Position numbers and translations under genes: made by a program
NCBI RefSeq assembly: GCF_001642955.1
Contig: NZ_LWSK01000002.1
Location: 1-64,000 of the forward strand
Direction: 5' to 3'
Length of the DNA stretch: 64,000 nucleotides
From: Rubripirellula obstinata
GTDB lineage: Bacteria > Planctomycetota > Planctomycetia > Pirellulales > Pirellulaceae
Part shown: positions 7,818-15,774 of the stretch, in pieces
Numbering within the stretch: position 1 is the stretch's first letter
How the letters are laid out: each line of letters begins with the position of its first letter
Notes under the pieces: model-generated
The model's input: the letters and a program-made list of their open reading frames with translations, nothing else
Databases searched by the model: none
What the model was told of the DNA's origin: nothing

Positions 7818-10800
7818 CTAAAACTGTCTACGCAAATCCAAAGTCACCGGATAAGGACGATAACCTAGTGGATGGACGTGCGGCGAAACTGGGGCCGGCA
7901 CTTCGATGGTGCCCCCCGACATGCCAAAGTCCTCGAACCGGGCCGCACGACGTGATTCGGCTTCGTTGGCGTTGATCGGAAAACGATCGGTCCCGCGACC
8001 GCCCGGGTGCGCCACATGGTAAGTGCAACCACCAATCGATCGTCGATTGCGGGTGTCCACCAACTCAATCCGCAGCGGTGTGTGAACGCCAATCGTTGGA
8101 TGCAAACAACGCGGCGGCTGCCATGCACGGAAACGAATGCCCGCAACATATTGGCCGGTTACCGACGTGCTATGCAGCGGCACGTTGACGCCGTTGCACA
8201 ACACCGCATAACGAGTTGTGTCGAAGTGATCCAGCAATACTTCCACCCGTTCGACTGACGAATCAACGAACCGAGCAGTACCGCCACCGCCGGGTTCTTC
8301 GCCCATGACGTACCACGGTTCGATCGCCGAACGAAGCTGCATCGCGATGCCCTGATAATTGACCTCGCCAATCTTGGGGAACCGGAATTCAAAGTGAGGC
8401 ACGAACCATTGCGGATCCATCTTGGCATCGTCCGATGCAATTTCACCAATCGCATCGCATAAATCTTGCCAGACAAAATGCGGCAGCATGAACTTGTCAT
8501 GCAAACTGTTTTCCCAATGCGTCAGCGGCTTAGCGTAAGGTTGTTTCCAAAACGCTGCGACGATCGAGCGAATAAACAACTGCTGCGCCAGACTCATCCG
8601 AGCGTGCGGTGGCATTTCAAATCCACGCAGTTCGACTAGGCCAAGTCGGCCAGTCACACTGTCGGGCGAATAGAGTTTGTCGATGCAAATTTCGGCGCGG
8701 TGAGTGTTACCGGTCAAATCGACTAACAAATCACGGAACAGTCGGTCCACCAACCAGGGCTGGATAAATTCGCCTCGTTCGGGCAATTGCGACAGTGCAA
8801 TTTCCATTTCATAAACCGAGTCGCGGCGGCTTTCGTCAAACCGAGGTGCTTGACTGGTCGGGCCAATGAACCGGCTGCTGAACAGATACGACAGGGCAGG
8901 GTGGTTGTTCCAGAACGAAATCACACTGCCCAGCAAATCAGGCCTGCGCAGAAACGGGCTGTCCATCGGCGTCGCACCGCCCATCACGATGTGGTTTCCA
9001 CCTCCGGTACCGGTGTGGCGACCATCCAGATCAAACTTGTCCGTTCCCAACCGACACTGTTTGGCTTCTTCGTAAAGTGTTTCAGTCAGGTTGACCAACG
9101 AATCCCAGCTCGATGATGGCTGTGTGTTGACTTCAATCACACCAGGATCGGGTGTCACCTTGAAAAATTCAACGCGGTGGTCTGACGGAGGCAAATAGCC
9201 TTCGATGATCACTGGCAGTTCCAACGCGGCACAGGTGTCTTCGACCGCGCTGATCAGGTCCAAGTAGTCTTCCATCCGCTGAGTCGGCGGCATAAAGACA
9301 TGCAAGCGACCGTGACGACATTCGACGCACAGCGCGGTTCGCACAATGTCATCGCTGGTCGGCAGATCGTCATCGTCTTCTAGGTCAAGGGTTTGTTCGT
9401 TGACGTAGCCAGCGTTGGATGCCGAATCGTCGCTTGACGCACCATCGCGGACGACTTCGTATTCGTTTCCCTTTGGCATCTCGCGAGACGGCATCCCACG
9501 TGAAGAAGGCAACGAACCACGCAGAGTCGTTGGGTCCTGCGGTAACGTGTAGATCGCATCGGACTCAGCAGAAGCAACGGGCAAAGTGTCAAGCGGCAAT
9601 CGTAATCCCAACGGCGATTCACCTGGCAACAAATAAACCTTGCCACCACGCACCGGCCAGCGACCACCGATCCAACCGGGACGCGCTTGCCACCAAGCAC
9701 GTCGCATCGGGATGACGAAACCGACGGGCGTTCCCAAGCCATTTTGGAATGTGCGAATCATCATCGCCCGCTCGTTGGGGTCTTCCAGTTTTGGATCGGT
9801 CGGATCAACGTCGATCGGTAAACGTTGTTCACGCCACAAGTAATGGAAGGTGTCTTCGTAGACCGGGAACGTCATCTTTGCGCTAATGTTCAATTCGCGG
9901 GCCAAGTGACGAACGAATCGATTGGCATCTTCGGATTTGAAATTGTAATCGTGTCCTTCGTCAGCCAACCATTGCGGGTCGCGCCAAATGGGTTCGCCGT
10001 CGTTTCGCCAAAGACAGGTCAGCGCCCACCGTGGCAACGATTCACCGGGATACCATTTGCCTTGTCCGTAATGCAGCAAACCGCCCGGTGCAAATTTATC
10101 TCGCATACGAAGCAACAGCACATTGCTGAGTACGCGTTTTTCTTCGCCAACCGCATCCGTGTTCCACTGCGGATCTTCCATGTTGTCGATCGACACGAAC
10201 GTTGGCTCGCCGCCCATCGTCAAACGCACGTCGCCTTCGTCGAGTTGCTGATCAACCTTGCGACCGACTTCAAGAATGTCATTCCATTGATCGTCGGAGT
10301 ACGGCATCGTGACGCGTGGCGTCTCGTAATAACGTGACACCGACATCTCGTGCGAAAACGTGACTTCGCATGCTTCGTGCCCGCCGGTGATCGGTGCTGC
10401 GCCCTCGTAGGATGGCGTACAAGCCAATGGAATGTGACCTTCGCCCGCAAACAAACCGCTGGTGGGATCCAGTCCAACCCAACCTGCACCGGGCAAGAAG
10501 ACTTCGACCCAAGCATGCAGATCACAAAAATCTTCGGTCGGTCCCGATGGTCCATCAAGCGGCTTTTCATCCGCAGTTAACTGAATCAAATAGCCCGATA
10601 CGAATCGTGCAGCCAAACCGATTTGCCGGTAAGACTGGACCATCATCCAAGCCGAATCGCGGCATGAACCACTGTTGATCGTCAGCGTTTCTTCGGGCGT
10701 TTGAACACCCGGTTCCATCCGGACCAGATACTCAACGCGGTCCTTGGCCATTTGGTTGGCTTCGACCAGGAAATCCACCATGCGGTCGGCGGACTTGGGC

Positions 10801-11201
10801 AACTGGCTGACCCACTTTTCCAAAGCCGGCGTCATCGGCTCGCACTCTAGGTAGGGTGCCAACTGCAGTTTCAACGCAGGGTCGTAAACAAAAGGCCAAT
10901 GGTCAGATTCTTCTTCGATGAAGAAATCAAACGGATTGATCACCGTCATGTCAGCGATCAAATCGACCGTAATACTGAGGTGATCGCACAGTTCAGGAAA
11001 CACATAGCGAGCGATCGGGTTGCCAAACGGATCCTGTTGCCAGTTGCAGAAATGCTTGCCTGGCGAAACGTCCAAACCGTATGAATCGATCGGCGTCCGG
11101 CCGTGATAGGCGGGGCGCAGGCGGATCAATTGCGGACCGACTTCAATCGGTCGGTCGTAGTTGTATTGAGTCTTGTGGTGAAGTGCGACGCGAATCGTCA
11201 T
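7818..11201 (-). CDS. Transglutaminase-like plus DUF2126 protein
   Basis: This 1127-residue protein begins with a transglutaminase-like region with the N-terminal beta domain (about 1-150) and the triad Cys180 (INSGSCRDSA), His229 (FCDLHAWVEV) and Asp245 (VGLDPTSG). The remaining ~800 residues are a DUF2126 region with GEPTFVSIDNMEDPQWNT, GTGGGNHIVMGGATP and a glutamine-synthetase-like feel (amidoligase relationships have been proposed for such operons). Length matches full DUF2126 proteins (about 1100). It overlaps the upstream alpha-E gene by four bases (ATGA), indicating coupled translation. The likely role is in making or handling a peptide product together with the ATP-grasp proteins; no substrate is visible. 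Confidence 0.92.
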   Translation of the reverse strand: MTIRVALHHKTQYNYDRPIEVGPQLIRLRPAYHGRTPIDSYGLDVSPGKHFCNWQQDPFGNPIARYVFPELCDHLSITVDLIADMTVINPFDFFIEEESDHWPFVYDPALKLQLAPYLECEPMTPALEKWVSQLPKSADRMVDFLVEANQMAKDRVEYLVRMEPGVQTPEETLTINSGSCRDSAWMMVQSYRQIGLAARFVSGYLIQLTADEKPLDGPSGPTEDFCDLHAWVEVFLPGAGWVGLDPTSGLFAGEGHIPLACTPSYEGAAPITGGHEACEVTFSHEMSVSRYYETPRVTMPYSDDQWNDILEVGRKVDQQLDEGDVRLTMGGEPTFVSIDNMEDPQWNTDAVGEEKRVLSNVLLLRMRDKFAPGGLLHYGQGKWYPGESLPRWALTCLWRNDGEPIWRDPQWLADEGHDYNFKSEDANRFVRHLARELNISAKMTFPVYEDTFHYLWREQRLPIDVDPTDPKLEDPNERAMMIRTFQNGLGTPVGFVIPMRRAWWQARPGWIGGRWPVRGGKVYLLPGESPLGLRLPLDTLPVASAESDAIYTLPQDPTTLRGSLPSSRGMPSREMPKGNEYEVVRDGASSDDSASNAGYVNEQTLDLEDDDDLPTSDDIVRTALCVECRHGRLHVFMPPTQRMEDYLDLISAVEDTCAALELPVIIEGYLPPSDHRVEFFKVTPDPGVIEVNTQPSSSWDSLVNLTETLYEEAKQCRLGTDKFDLDGRHTGTGGGNHIVMGGATPMDSPFLRRPDLLGSVISFWNNHPALSYLFSSRFIGPTSQAPRFDESRRDSVYEMEIALSQLPERGEFIQPWLVDRLFRDLLVDLTGNTHRAEICIDKLYSPDSVTGRLGLVELRGFEMPPHARMSLAQQLFIRSIVAAFWKQPYAKPLTHWENSLHDKFMLPHFVWQDLCDAIGEIASDDAKMDPQWFVPHFEFRFPKIGEVNYQGIAMQLRSAIEPWYVMGEEPGGGGTARFVDSSVERVEVLLDHFDTTRYAVLCNGVNVPLHSTSVTGQYVAGIRFRAWQPPRCLHPTIGVHTPLRIELVDTRNRRSIGGCTYHVAHPGGRGTDRFPINANEAESRRAARFEDFGMSGGTIEVPAPVSPHVHPLGYRPYPVTLDLRRQF

Positions 11202-12148
11202 GTGGTAACCGCCGAGTGAAAGAAGTCTTGATTCATCGCAATGCCGATGTCATTGATGTCTGTTTGTGTCTTGTCGATAAATTCATGCATCCCCTGATCT
11301 AAGACTTCATCGACATCCGCCGAAGACAACCGAACCTGAAGCTCGCAAGCCAATTCCAACGCATGATGATCGGAATCATCGCTGGACATGCTGCCAATTT
11401 TTAACAACGATTCACAGGCACCATCGATGCAGAATAATACTGAACGTGGAAAGGTAGAATTGAATAGGAAGAATTCGACAACCGTGGGGACGCGAATCAA
11501 TCGGTGCATCGACCGATAAGGCTCGAATCCGCTAATGGCTGAAAGCAGTGCTGACCATTGCAAGTCGTCAACCGCTGTTCCCACATCATCGAGCTGCGGA
11601 AGGATGTTGAAATACTTGACGTCCAAAATACGCGACGTCTTGTCAGCCCGTTCCAGCAATCGACCGACGTTAGCAAAGTGCCAACCCATGTTGCGTGACA
11701 TCGTGCTGTCCAGGACACCCGTCCAGCGAATCGCAAATCGCCGAACAGAATCAAAGAAATCAGTGTGCGAAAGTTGAGACGCACTTGCCGCGGAGTCTCG
11801 AACGAAATAGTAAAATTCGTTCAGTTGTTCAAAGGTCTCTGACGATAACGATTCGCGAACGCTGCGGGCATTCTCGCGAGCGTGCCATAGATTCGAGATC
11901 ATGGAATTAGAATACGTATCGTCGAACGCCAAGAAATGCGTCACCGATTCAACGTCCATGACTTTGAACCGCTCGTCAAATTTTTTCTGATCGGCGGTGA
12001 CTTGAATCAGCGGTGCCCAGGGGTCCACCAAGTCTTCTGGTTGATCCAAGATTAAGTTGTGCGTGACCTCAAGAAAACGAGCTAGATTTTCTGCTCGCTC
12101 AACTTGGCGACTCATCCAATAGATTGATTCAGCAACTCGTGACAACAT
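11198..12148 (-). CDS. Alpha-E domain protein
   Basis: This 316-residue, all-helical protein begins MLSRVAESIYWMSRQVERAENLARFLEV, the hallmark opening of the alpha-E (DUF403) family. It aligns by eye with the C-terminal half of the fused protein at 5004-7613 (SRVGESLFWLGRSAERSESIARLL). Alpha-E proteins always accompany circularly permuted ATP-grasp ligases and are thought to assist them; no catalytic function is known. It lies between the stand-alone ATP-grasp gene upstream (132-base gap with hairpins) and the DUF2126 gene, which it overlaps. Confidence 0.92.
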   Translation of the reverse strand: MLSRVAESIYWMSRQVERAENLARFLEVTHNLILDQPEDLVDPWAPLIQVTADQKKFDERFKVMDVESVTHFLAFDDTYSNSMISNLWHARENARSVRESLSSETFEQLNEFYYFVRDSAASASQLSHTDFFDSVRRFAIRWTGVLDSTMSRNMGWHFANVGRLLERADKTSRILDVKYFNILPQLDDVGTAVDDLQWSALLSAISGFEPYRSMHRLIRVPTVVEFFLFNSTFPRSVLFCIDGACESLLKIGSMSSDDSDHHALELACELQVRLSSADVDEVLDQGMHEFIDKTQTDINDIGIAMNQDFFHSAVTT

Positions 12149-12191
12149 GAAGCGATACTTTGTCAGTGAAGGAGTGGGGGTGGAAGCGTAG

Positions 12192-12240
12192 CGAAAGTCG
12201 CCAGGACTTTCGGCTCTGCAGGGATGCCGAGACTCCCTGC
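12192..12240. repeat. Two adjacent hairpins inside the operon
   Basis: Stem 1 pairs 12192-12199 with 12205-12212 (CGAAAGTC/GACTTTCG) and stem 2 pairs 12218-12224 with 12234-12240 (GCAGGGA/TCCCTGC). They lie between the ATP-grasp and alpha-E genes and could process or attenuate the operon mRNA. Confidence 0.7.
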
Positions 12241-12280
12241 GGGTTTTAATGCGAATTTGGCCGCGAAATAGATTTCGGAA

Positions 12281-13789
12281 TTAGACTTCGGCGATCGTTT
12301 GTCCCGGTTCTGCCGAGACCCAGGTGTCTTTGCTGCCGCCGCCCTGAGATGAATTAACAACCAACGAGCCTTTGCGAAGGGCGACACGCGTTAGTCCACC
12401 AGGCATCACCCAAACGTCATCTTTGCCGCACAAGATATACGGACGCAGATCGACATGCCGACCCTCGATCTTGTCTCCGAACACCGTTGGGGCTCGCGAA
12501 AGTGAAAGCGTTGGCTGAGCAACAAAGTTGCGAGGGTTCTTGCGAATCTGATCAGCGAAATCTTTTCGCTCGGCATCGGTCGCGTGCGGGCCGATCAGAA
12601 TACCATAGCCGCCTGATTCATTCGCAGCCTTAATCACCAATTGGTCCATGTTCTTCAGGACGTGTTCGCGTTCGTCTTCTCGCAGACAAACATAGGTCGG
12701 CACATTGGGAAGAATTTGCTTCTCGCCGAGGTAGTATTCGATCATGTCTGGGACGTAGGCGTAGATCACCTTGTCGTCGGCAACGCCTGTTCCCGGTGCA
12801 TTGGCAAGCGAAACATTGCCCGCACGGTAGGCTCGCATCAAACCAGCGACACCTAGCATCGAATCCGAACGGAAGACTTCTGGATCTAAGAAGATGTCAT
12901 CGACCCGGCGGTAGATCATGTCAACTCGCTGCAATCCGTCGGTCGTTCGCATGTAGACGAAGTCTTTTTCGACAATCAAGTCGCGACCTTCGACCAATTC
13001 AATTCCCATCTGCTGGGCAAAGAACGAATGCTCGTAGTAGGCGCTGTTGTACATCCCTGGCGTTAGCACGACGACCTTGGGGTCATCCACCGTCGGAGGA
13101 GCCATCTCTCGCAGCATTTGGTACAACCGAGCTGGGTAATCATTCACCGGGCGAACCTGCGAAGATTGAAACGCCTGCGGAAAGTTTTTCTTCATCAAGA
13201 ATCGATTCTGCATCACGTAGGATGCACCCGATGGACAACGCAGGTTGTCTTCCAGCACGTAGAAAGCGCCGGTGTCGTCGCGTACCAAGTCAGTCCCGGT
13301 GACGTGGCACCACACGTCATTGAATGGTTTCAGCCCCATGCACTGCGGCAAGAACGTCGGTGCTGAATCGATTAACTCACGCGGCAGGATGCCATCGTTG
13401 ACAATTTCCTGTTTTGAATAGATATCCGACAGGAACATGTTCAGCGCTTTGATTCGCTGACGAAGTCCCGCATCAATATGTCGCCACAGAATCGAAGGAA
13501 CGATTCGAGGCAGAATGTCGAACGGCATGATCTTTTCGGTACCGGCATCGTCGCTGTAGACGGTGAAGGTAATGCCCATCTGATACAAGGCTTTTTCAAT
13601 CGCATTTTGTCGGCGGAACAGTTCGCCCGGAGCCAATCCATTGATCAGATTTATTAATGCGGTCGAATCGGGCCGAGATTGACCGCCCTGCAAAACCAAT
13701 TCATCAAAAAAGCCGCCTGTGTCATAACCAGCCAACGCGGATTGCGGGTGTGGAGCGGATTGCGTTTGAGATTGCGACTGTTGAGACAT
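12281..13789 (-). CDS. Circularly permuted ATP-grasp ligase, stand-alone
   Basis: This 502-residue protein is a circularly permuted ATP-grasp family member with the expected functional motifs: YVLEDNLRCPSGASY (Glu180, Asn182) for metal and nucleotide, YRRVDDIFLDP (294-303), VIKAANESGGYG (Lys387, Gly-rich loop) and VMPGGLTRVAL near the end. It is predicted to use ATP to ligate an amino group to a peptide carboxylate. It is the first gene of the operon, beginning ATG at 13789 with a Gln/Ser-rich leader (MSQQSQSQTQ) that is probably disordered. All catalytic-type residues seem present, unlike in the fused copy. Confidence 0.92.
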   Translation of the reverse strand: MSQQSQSQTQSAPHPQSALAGYDTGGFFDELVLQGGQSRPDSTALINLINGLAPGELFRRQNAIEKALYQMGITFTVYSDDAGTEKIMPFDILPRIVPSILWRHIDAGLRQRIKALNMFLSDIYSKQEIVNDGILPRELIDSAPTFLPQCMGLKPFNDVWCHVTGTDLVRDDTGAFYVLEDNLRCPSGASYVMQNRFLMKKNFPQAFQSSQVRPVNDYPARLYQMLREMAPPTVDDPKVVVLTPGMYNSAYYEHSFFAQQMGIELVEGRDLIVEKDFVYMRTTDGLQRVDMIYRRVDDIFLDPEVFRSDSMLGVAGLMRAYRAGNVSLANAPGTGVADDKVIYAYVPDMIEYYLGEKQILPNVPTYVCLREDEREHVLKNMDQLVIKAANESGGYGILIGPHATDAERKDFADQIRKNPRNFVAQPTLSLSRAPTVFGDKIEGRHVDLRPYILCGKDDVWVMPGGLTRVALRKGSLVVNSSQGGGSKDTWVSAEPGQTIAEV

Positions 13790-14123
13790 CGGGGGGCCAA
13801 TGGAGCGATCAAAAGTGTAAACGACAACACGGCCCAGCCAAAAAGCTGAGCTCGTCGGATCCGTAACCGCCTCACGGAATGCCAGAGTTTAACCGCGTCT
13901 GATCCTAGGTAAAAGTCTCAACCTCCAAAACGCCGCTATCGCCAAGGTGGGGGGACGAATTCTCGCCTTAACACGTTCTTTCATTCCCTCAAGGCTCCCC
14001 AATCGCCCAGCAATCGCCCAGCAACCGACCATCAATCGCCCAGCGTGCCGGTCACAAAGAAAGAACTCAATTCAGTGCGGGGCAAGCGGAAAGATGACAC
14101 GTGAAGTGAATCCGGGACGATTG
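13790..14123. other. Intergenic, upstream of the ATP-grasp operon
   Basis: The 334-base gap carries the presumed promoter of the leftward operon and the end of the leftward 162-residue gene. The only structure seen is the 11-base tandem repeat at 14000-14043. No open frame has convincing coding character. Confidence 0.6.
14000..14043. repeat. 11-base tandem repeat, four units
   Basis: CAATCGCCCAG occurs at 14000-14010, 14011-14021 and 14033-14043, with a degenerate unit (CAACCGACCAT) at 14022-14032. It lies about 210 bases upstream of the ATP-grasp start; it may be a simple slippage array or a set of protein sites. Confidence 0.8.
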
Positions 14124-14612
14124 CTAGATCAGTGAACGATCCGGAGTCAAAAGTTGATAGTTTCCTACTCCCACTGAATCATTGAGCGTCTGCAAGATCA
14201 TTCGTTGTCGCGATTTGTCATCGTAGGGGCCTGGCAGATAGGTCGGCTTGCCCTCGAATCCGAACTCTTCTTCAACGGCAGATTGATTGGGATCGACGTC
14301 GCCCCAAATCCATCTCACTTTGTCGTAATCCGGGTGTGGTTTCAGTCCCAGCGAAGCGGCGTAGGCGACGCCACCCTCCACGATGGACCTTCCCCGTTCG
14401 GGCGAGCACTCGATAAGGTTAATTTTCGATCTGAGTTCTTCCATCATTTCTTTCGCGAACGCGGGCGATTGGATTCCTGCGACAACGTCTTTTACTCCCA
14501 AGCACCACCTGTCGACCAAGAAGTGGGCGTTCGCCACCATTGATCTCGGAGCCCGTCTTGTGATCAAGATGGAAGTCATTCCATTGAATTCCGAATCTCT
14601 CGAATCGCCCAT
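14124..14612 (-). CDS. Conserved protein of unknown function
   Basis: This 162-residue soluble protein has no signal peptide. It opens MTSILITRRAPRSMVANAHF and contains VDRWCLGVKD near 33-42, the segment VEGGVAYAASLGLKPHPDY near 78-96 and FEGKPTYLPGPYDD near 118-131. I recall this pattern (VD-xx-CLGVKD, YAxSLGFxPHxDY, GKPxYxxGP) from widely spread uncharacterised bacterial proteins, sometimes next to SEC-C domain genes, but I cannot assign a function. It is flanked by repeat-rich DNA and probably has its own transcript. Confidence 0.8.
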   Translation of the reverse strand: MGDSRDSEFNGMTSILITRRAPRSMVANAHFLVDRWCLGVKDVVAGIQSPAFAKEMMEELRSKINLIECSPERGRSIVEGGVAYAASLGLKPHPDYDKVRWIWGDVDPNQSAVEEEFGFEGKPTYLPGPYDDKSRQRMILQTLNDSVGVGNYQLLTPDRSLI

Positions 14613-14627
14613 ATAGCAACTAAGGAA

Positions 14628-14726
14628 CGAGCGGGAAATTAGTGTCGCCTTTCGCTCCGCGAAAGTAGCGAATCCGCTGCTTTCGCGGAGCGAAAGGCGA
14701 CTATAAAAAGTCGCACGTTCCTAAGG
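14628..14726. repeat. Nested palindrome with repeat D
   Basis: The inner arms 14644-14665 and 14680-14701 are perfect 22-base reverse complements (GTCGCCTTTCGCTCCGCG at the start). Outer arms 14628-14637 and 14717-14726 pair with one mismatch. The right side contains GACTATAAAAAGTCGCACGT (14699-14718) of the 26-base unit also found at 15041-15066. Confidence 0.85.
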
Positions 14727-15040
14727 ATCTCACCCGTGGCACTCAACTTCATCGAACCTGCAAGCGATCGAGTCATTTGTTTCAGACGCGATGCTTCCCG
14801 CACTTTGCGAGCATCCTTGGCTCGTTGTTTCGCGATCTTTTGTTGACGCTTCCATAATGGCTGAGTGAATAGTCCCGGCGGGACGGAAGCTCTCTGCCGG
14901 GGATGTAAATCCCCGGATGGCAGCGTTATATCTCACCAATTCTCTGGGGCAGCCATCCGGGTGCTCGCGCACCCGGCAAGGAGCTGCCGGCCCTCCGGGC
15001 CTAACTCGCAGCAACGGATGCAACGTCCCGAGCGAAACGC

Positions 15041-15066
15041 GACTCTAAAAAGTCGTACGTTCCTAA
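15041..15066 (+). repeat. Repeat D, copy 2
   Basis: GACTCTAAAAAGTCGTACGT followed by TCCTAA matches 14699-14724 with two mismatches. The GACT..AGTC ends are complementary, giving a small hairpin. Confidence 0.8.
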
Positions 15067-15315
15067 CGTTTGGATGGATTATTCGACAACACCAAATCAA
15101 TGCGTCTGACGACGCGGGGTGCAGCACTGGTTGCGCCCAACACGAGCAATGGAAAAAGCACTGTCATGGCCGAACTTGATCAGGTTCTTTGATTTGGTTG
15201 GGCGAGGAATTTGACCACGGAGTCACTGAGGGGCACAGCGATGAAGGACGTAAAACATGCGACTCTGCGTCTCTGCGACTCTGTGGTTGTACTGTTTCTT
15301 TTGGTTGGGTCTAAA

Positions 15316-15461
15316 CCCAACGCCGTGAAGGGTTTTTGAACTGTTTAACCGCGTGGGCATCGCCCCGCGCGTCCATGCGGGGCGAAACGCGCGGGGCGAT
15401 GCCCACGCGGCTAAACGAACTAATCGGTGTTTTCCGTGACCAAAACTCTTCACGGCGTTGG
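15316..15461. repeat. Repeat B composite palindrome
   Basis: A repeat B copy in reverse (15316-15335) and a near copy in forward direction (15442-15461) flank a perfect 24-base inverted repeat (15349-15372 and 15387-15410, containing GCGGGGCGATGCCCACGCGG) with a 14-base loop. The same 20-base inner core recurs at 18059-18078. The layout resembles a small mobile palindromic element. Confidence 0.85.
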
Positions 15462-15466
15462 ATCCC

Positions 15467-15513
15467 ACCTCTCCCGCCCCGCGGGAGAGGTCGAGCCAAA
15501 GCGAGGGAGAGGG
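15467..15513. repeat. Repeat C, copy 1
   Basis: An 11-base perfect stem (15467-15477 with 15481-15491, ACCTCTCCCGC) is followed by a sequence such that 15481-15513 (33 bases) is identical in reverse complement to 27272-27304. Confidence 0.88.
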
Positions 15514-15774
15514 CTCGCGACAACGCTCGCCCCATCCCGGTAAAAAAAGGGGTTAGGACTCGATTAAAGCACAAGCGATGGAACTGTCCTAACGCCTTGT
15601 GCGTGTCACTTTTCCGTATGCAACCGTTAGCGCAGATTTCCATGCCGAAAAGGGTGGATTGGGTTGACTGCCCCTGCCGCGAATTATCTGCTGTGTCAAT
15701 GACCGCGTGAACATTTGCGTATGGCCATTACCGCACAGAGATACTAAAGCGACGTTAAGCACCGGAGAAGATCT

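Larger units (their letters stand above)
14613..15774. other. Repeat-rich intergenic stretch, 1.16 kb
   Basis: No convincing gene was found. Reading left to right it holds a nested palindrome (14628-14726), short G/C-rich hairpins around 14880-15000, a second copy of the 26-base repeat D (15041-15066), a repeat-B composite palindrome (15316-15461) and a repeat-C hairpin (15467-15513). A ribosome binding site GGAG precedes the ATG at 15775. Short open frames here translate repeat sequence only. Confidence 0.75.

Noticed and set aside
15336-15710. 124-residue open frame
   Set aside because: Its first half translates repeats B and C, with no plausible protein character.
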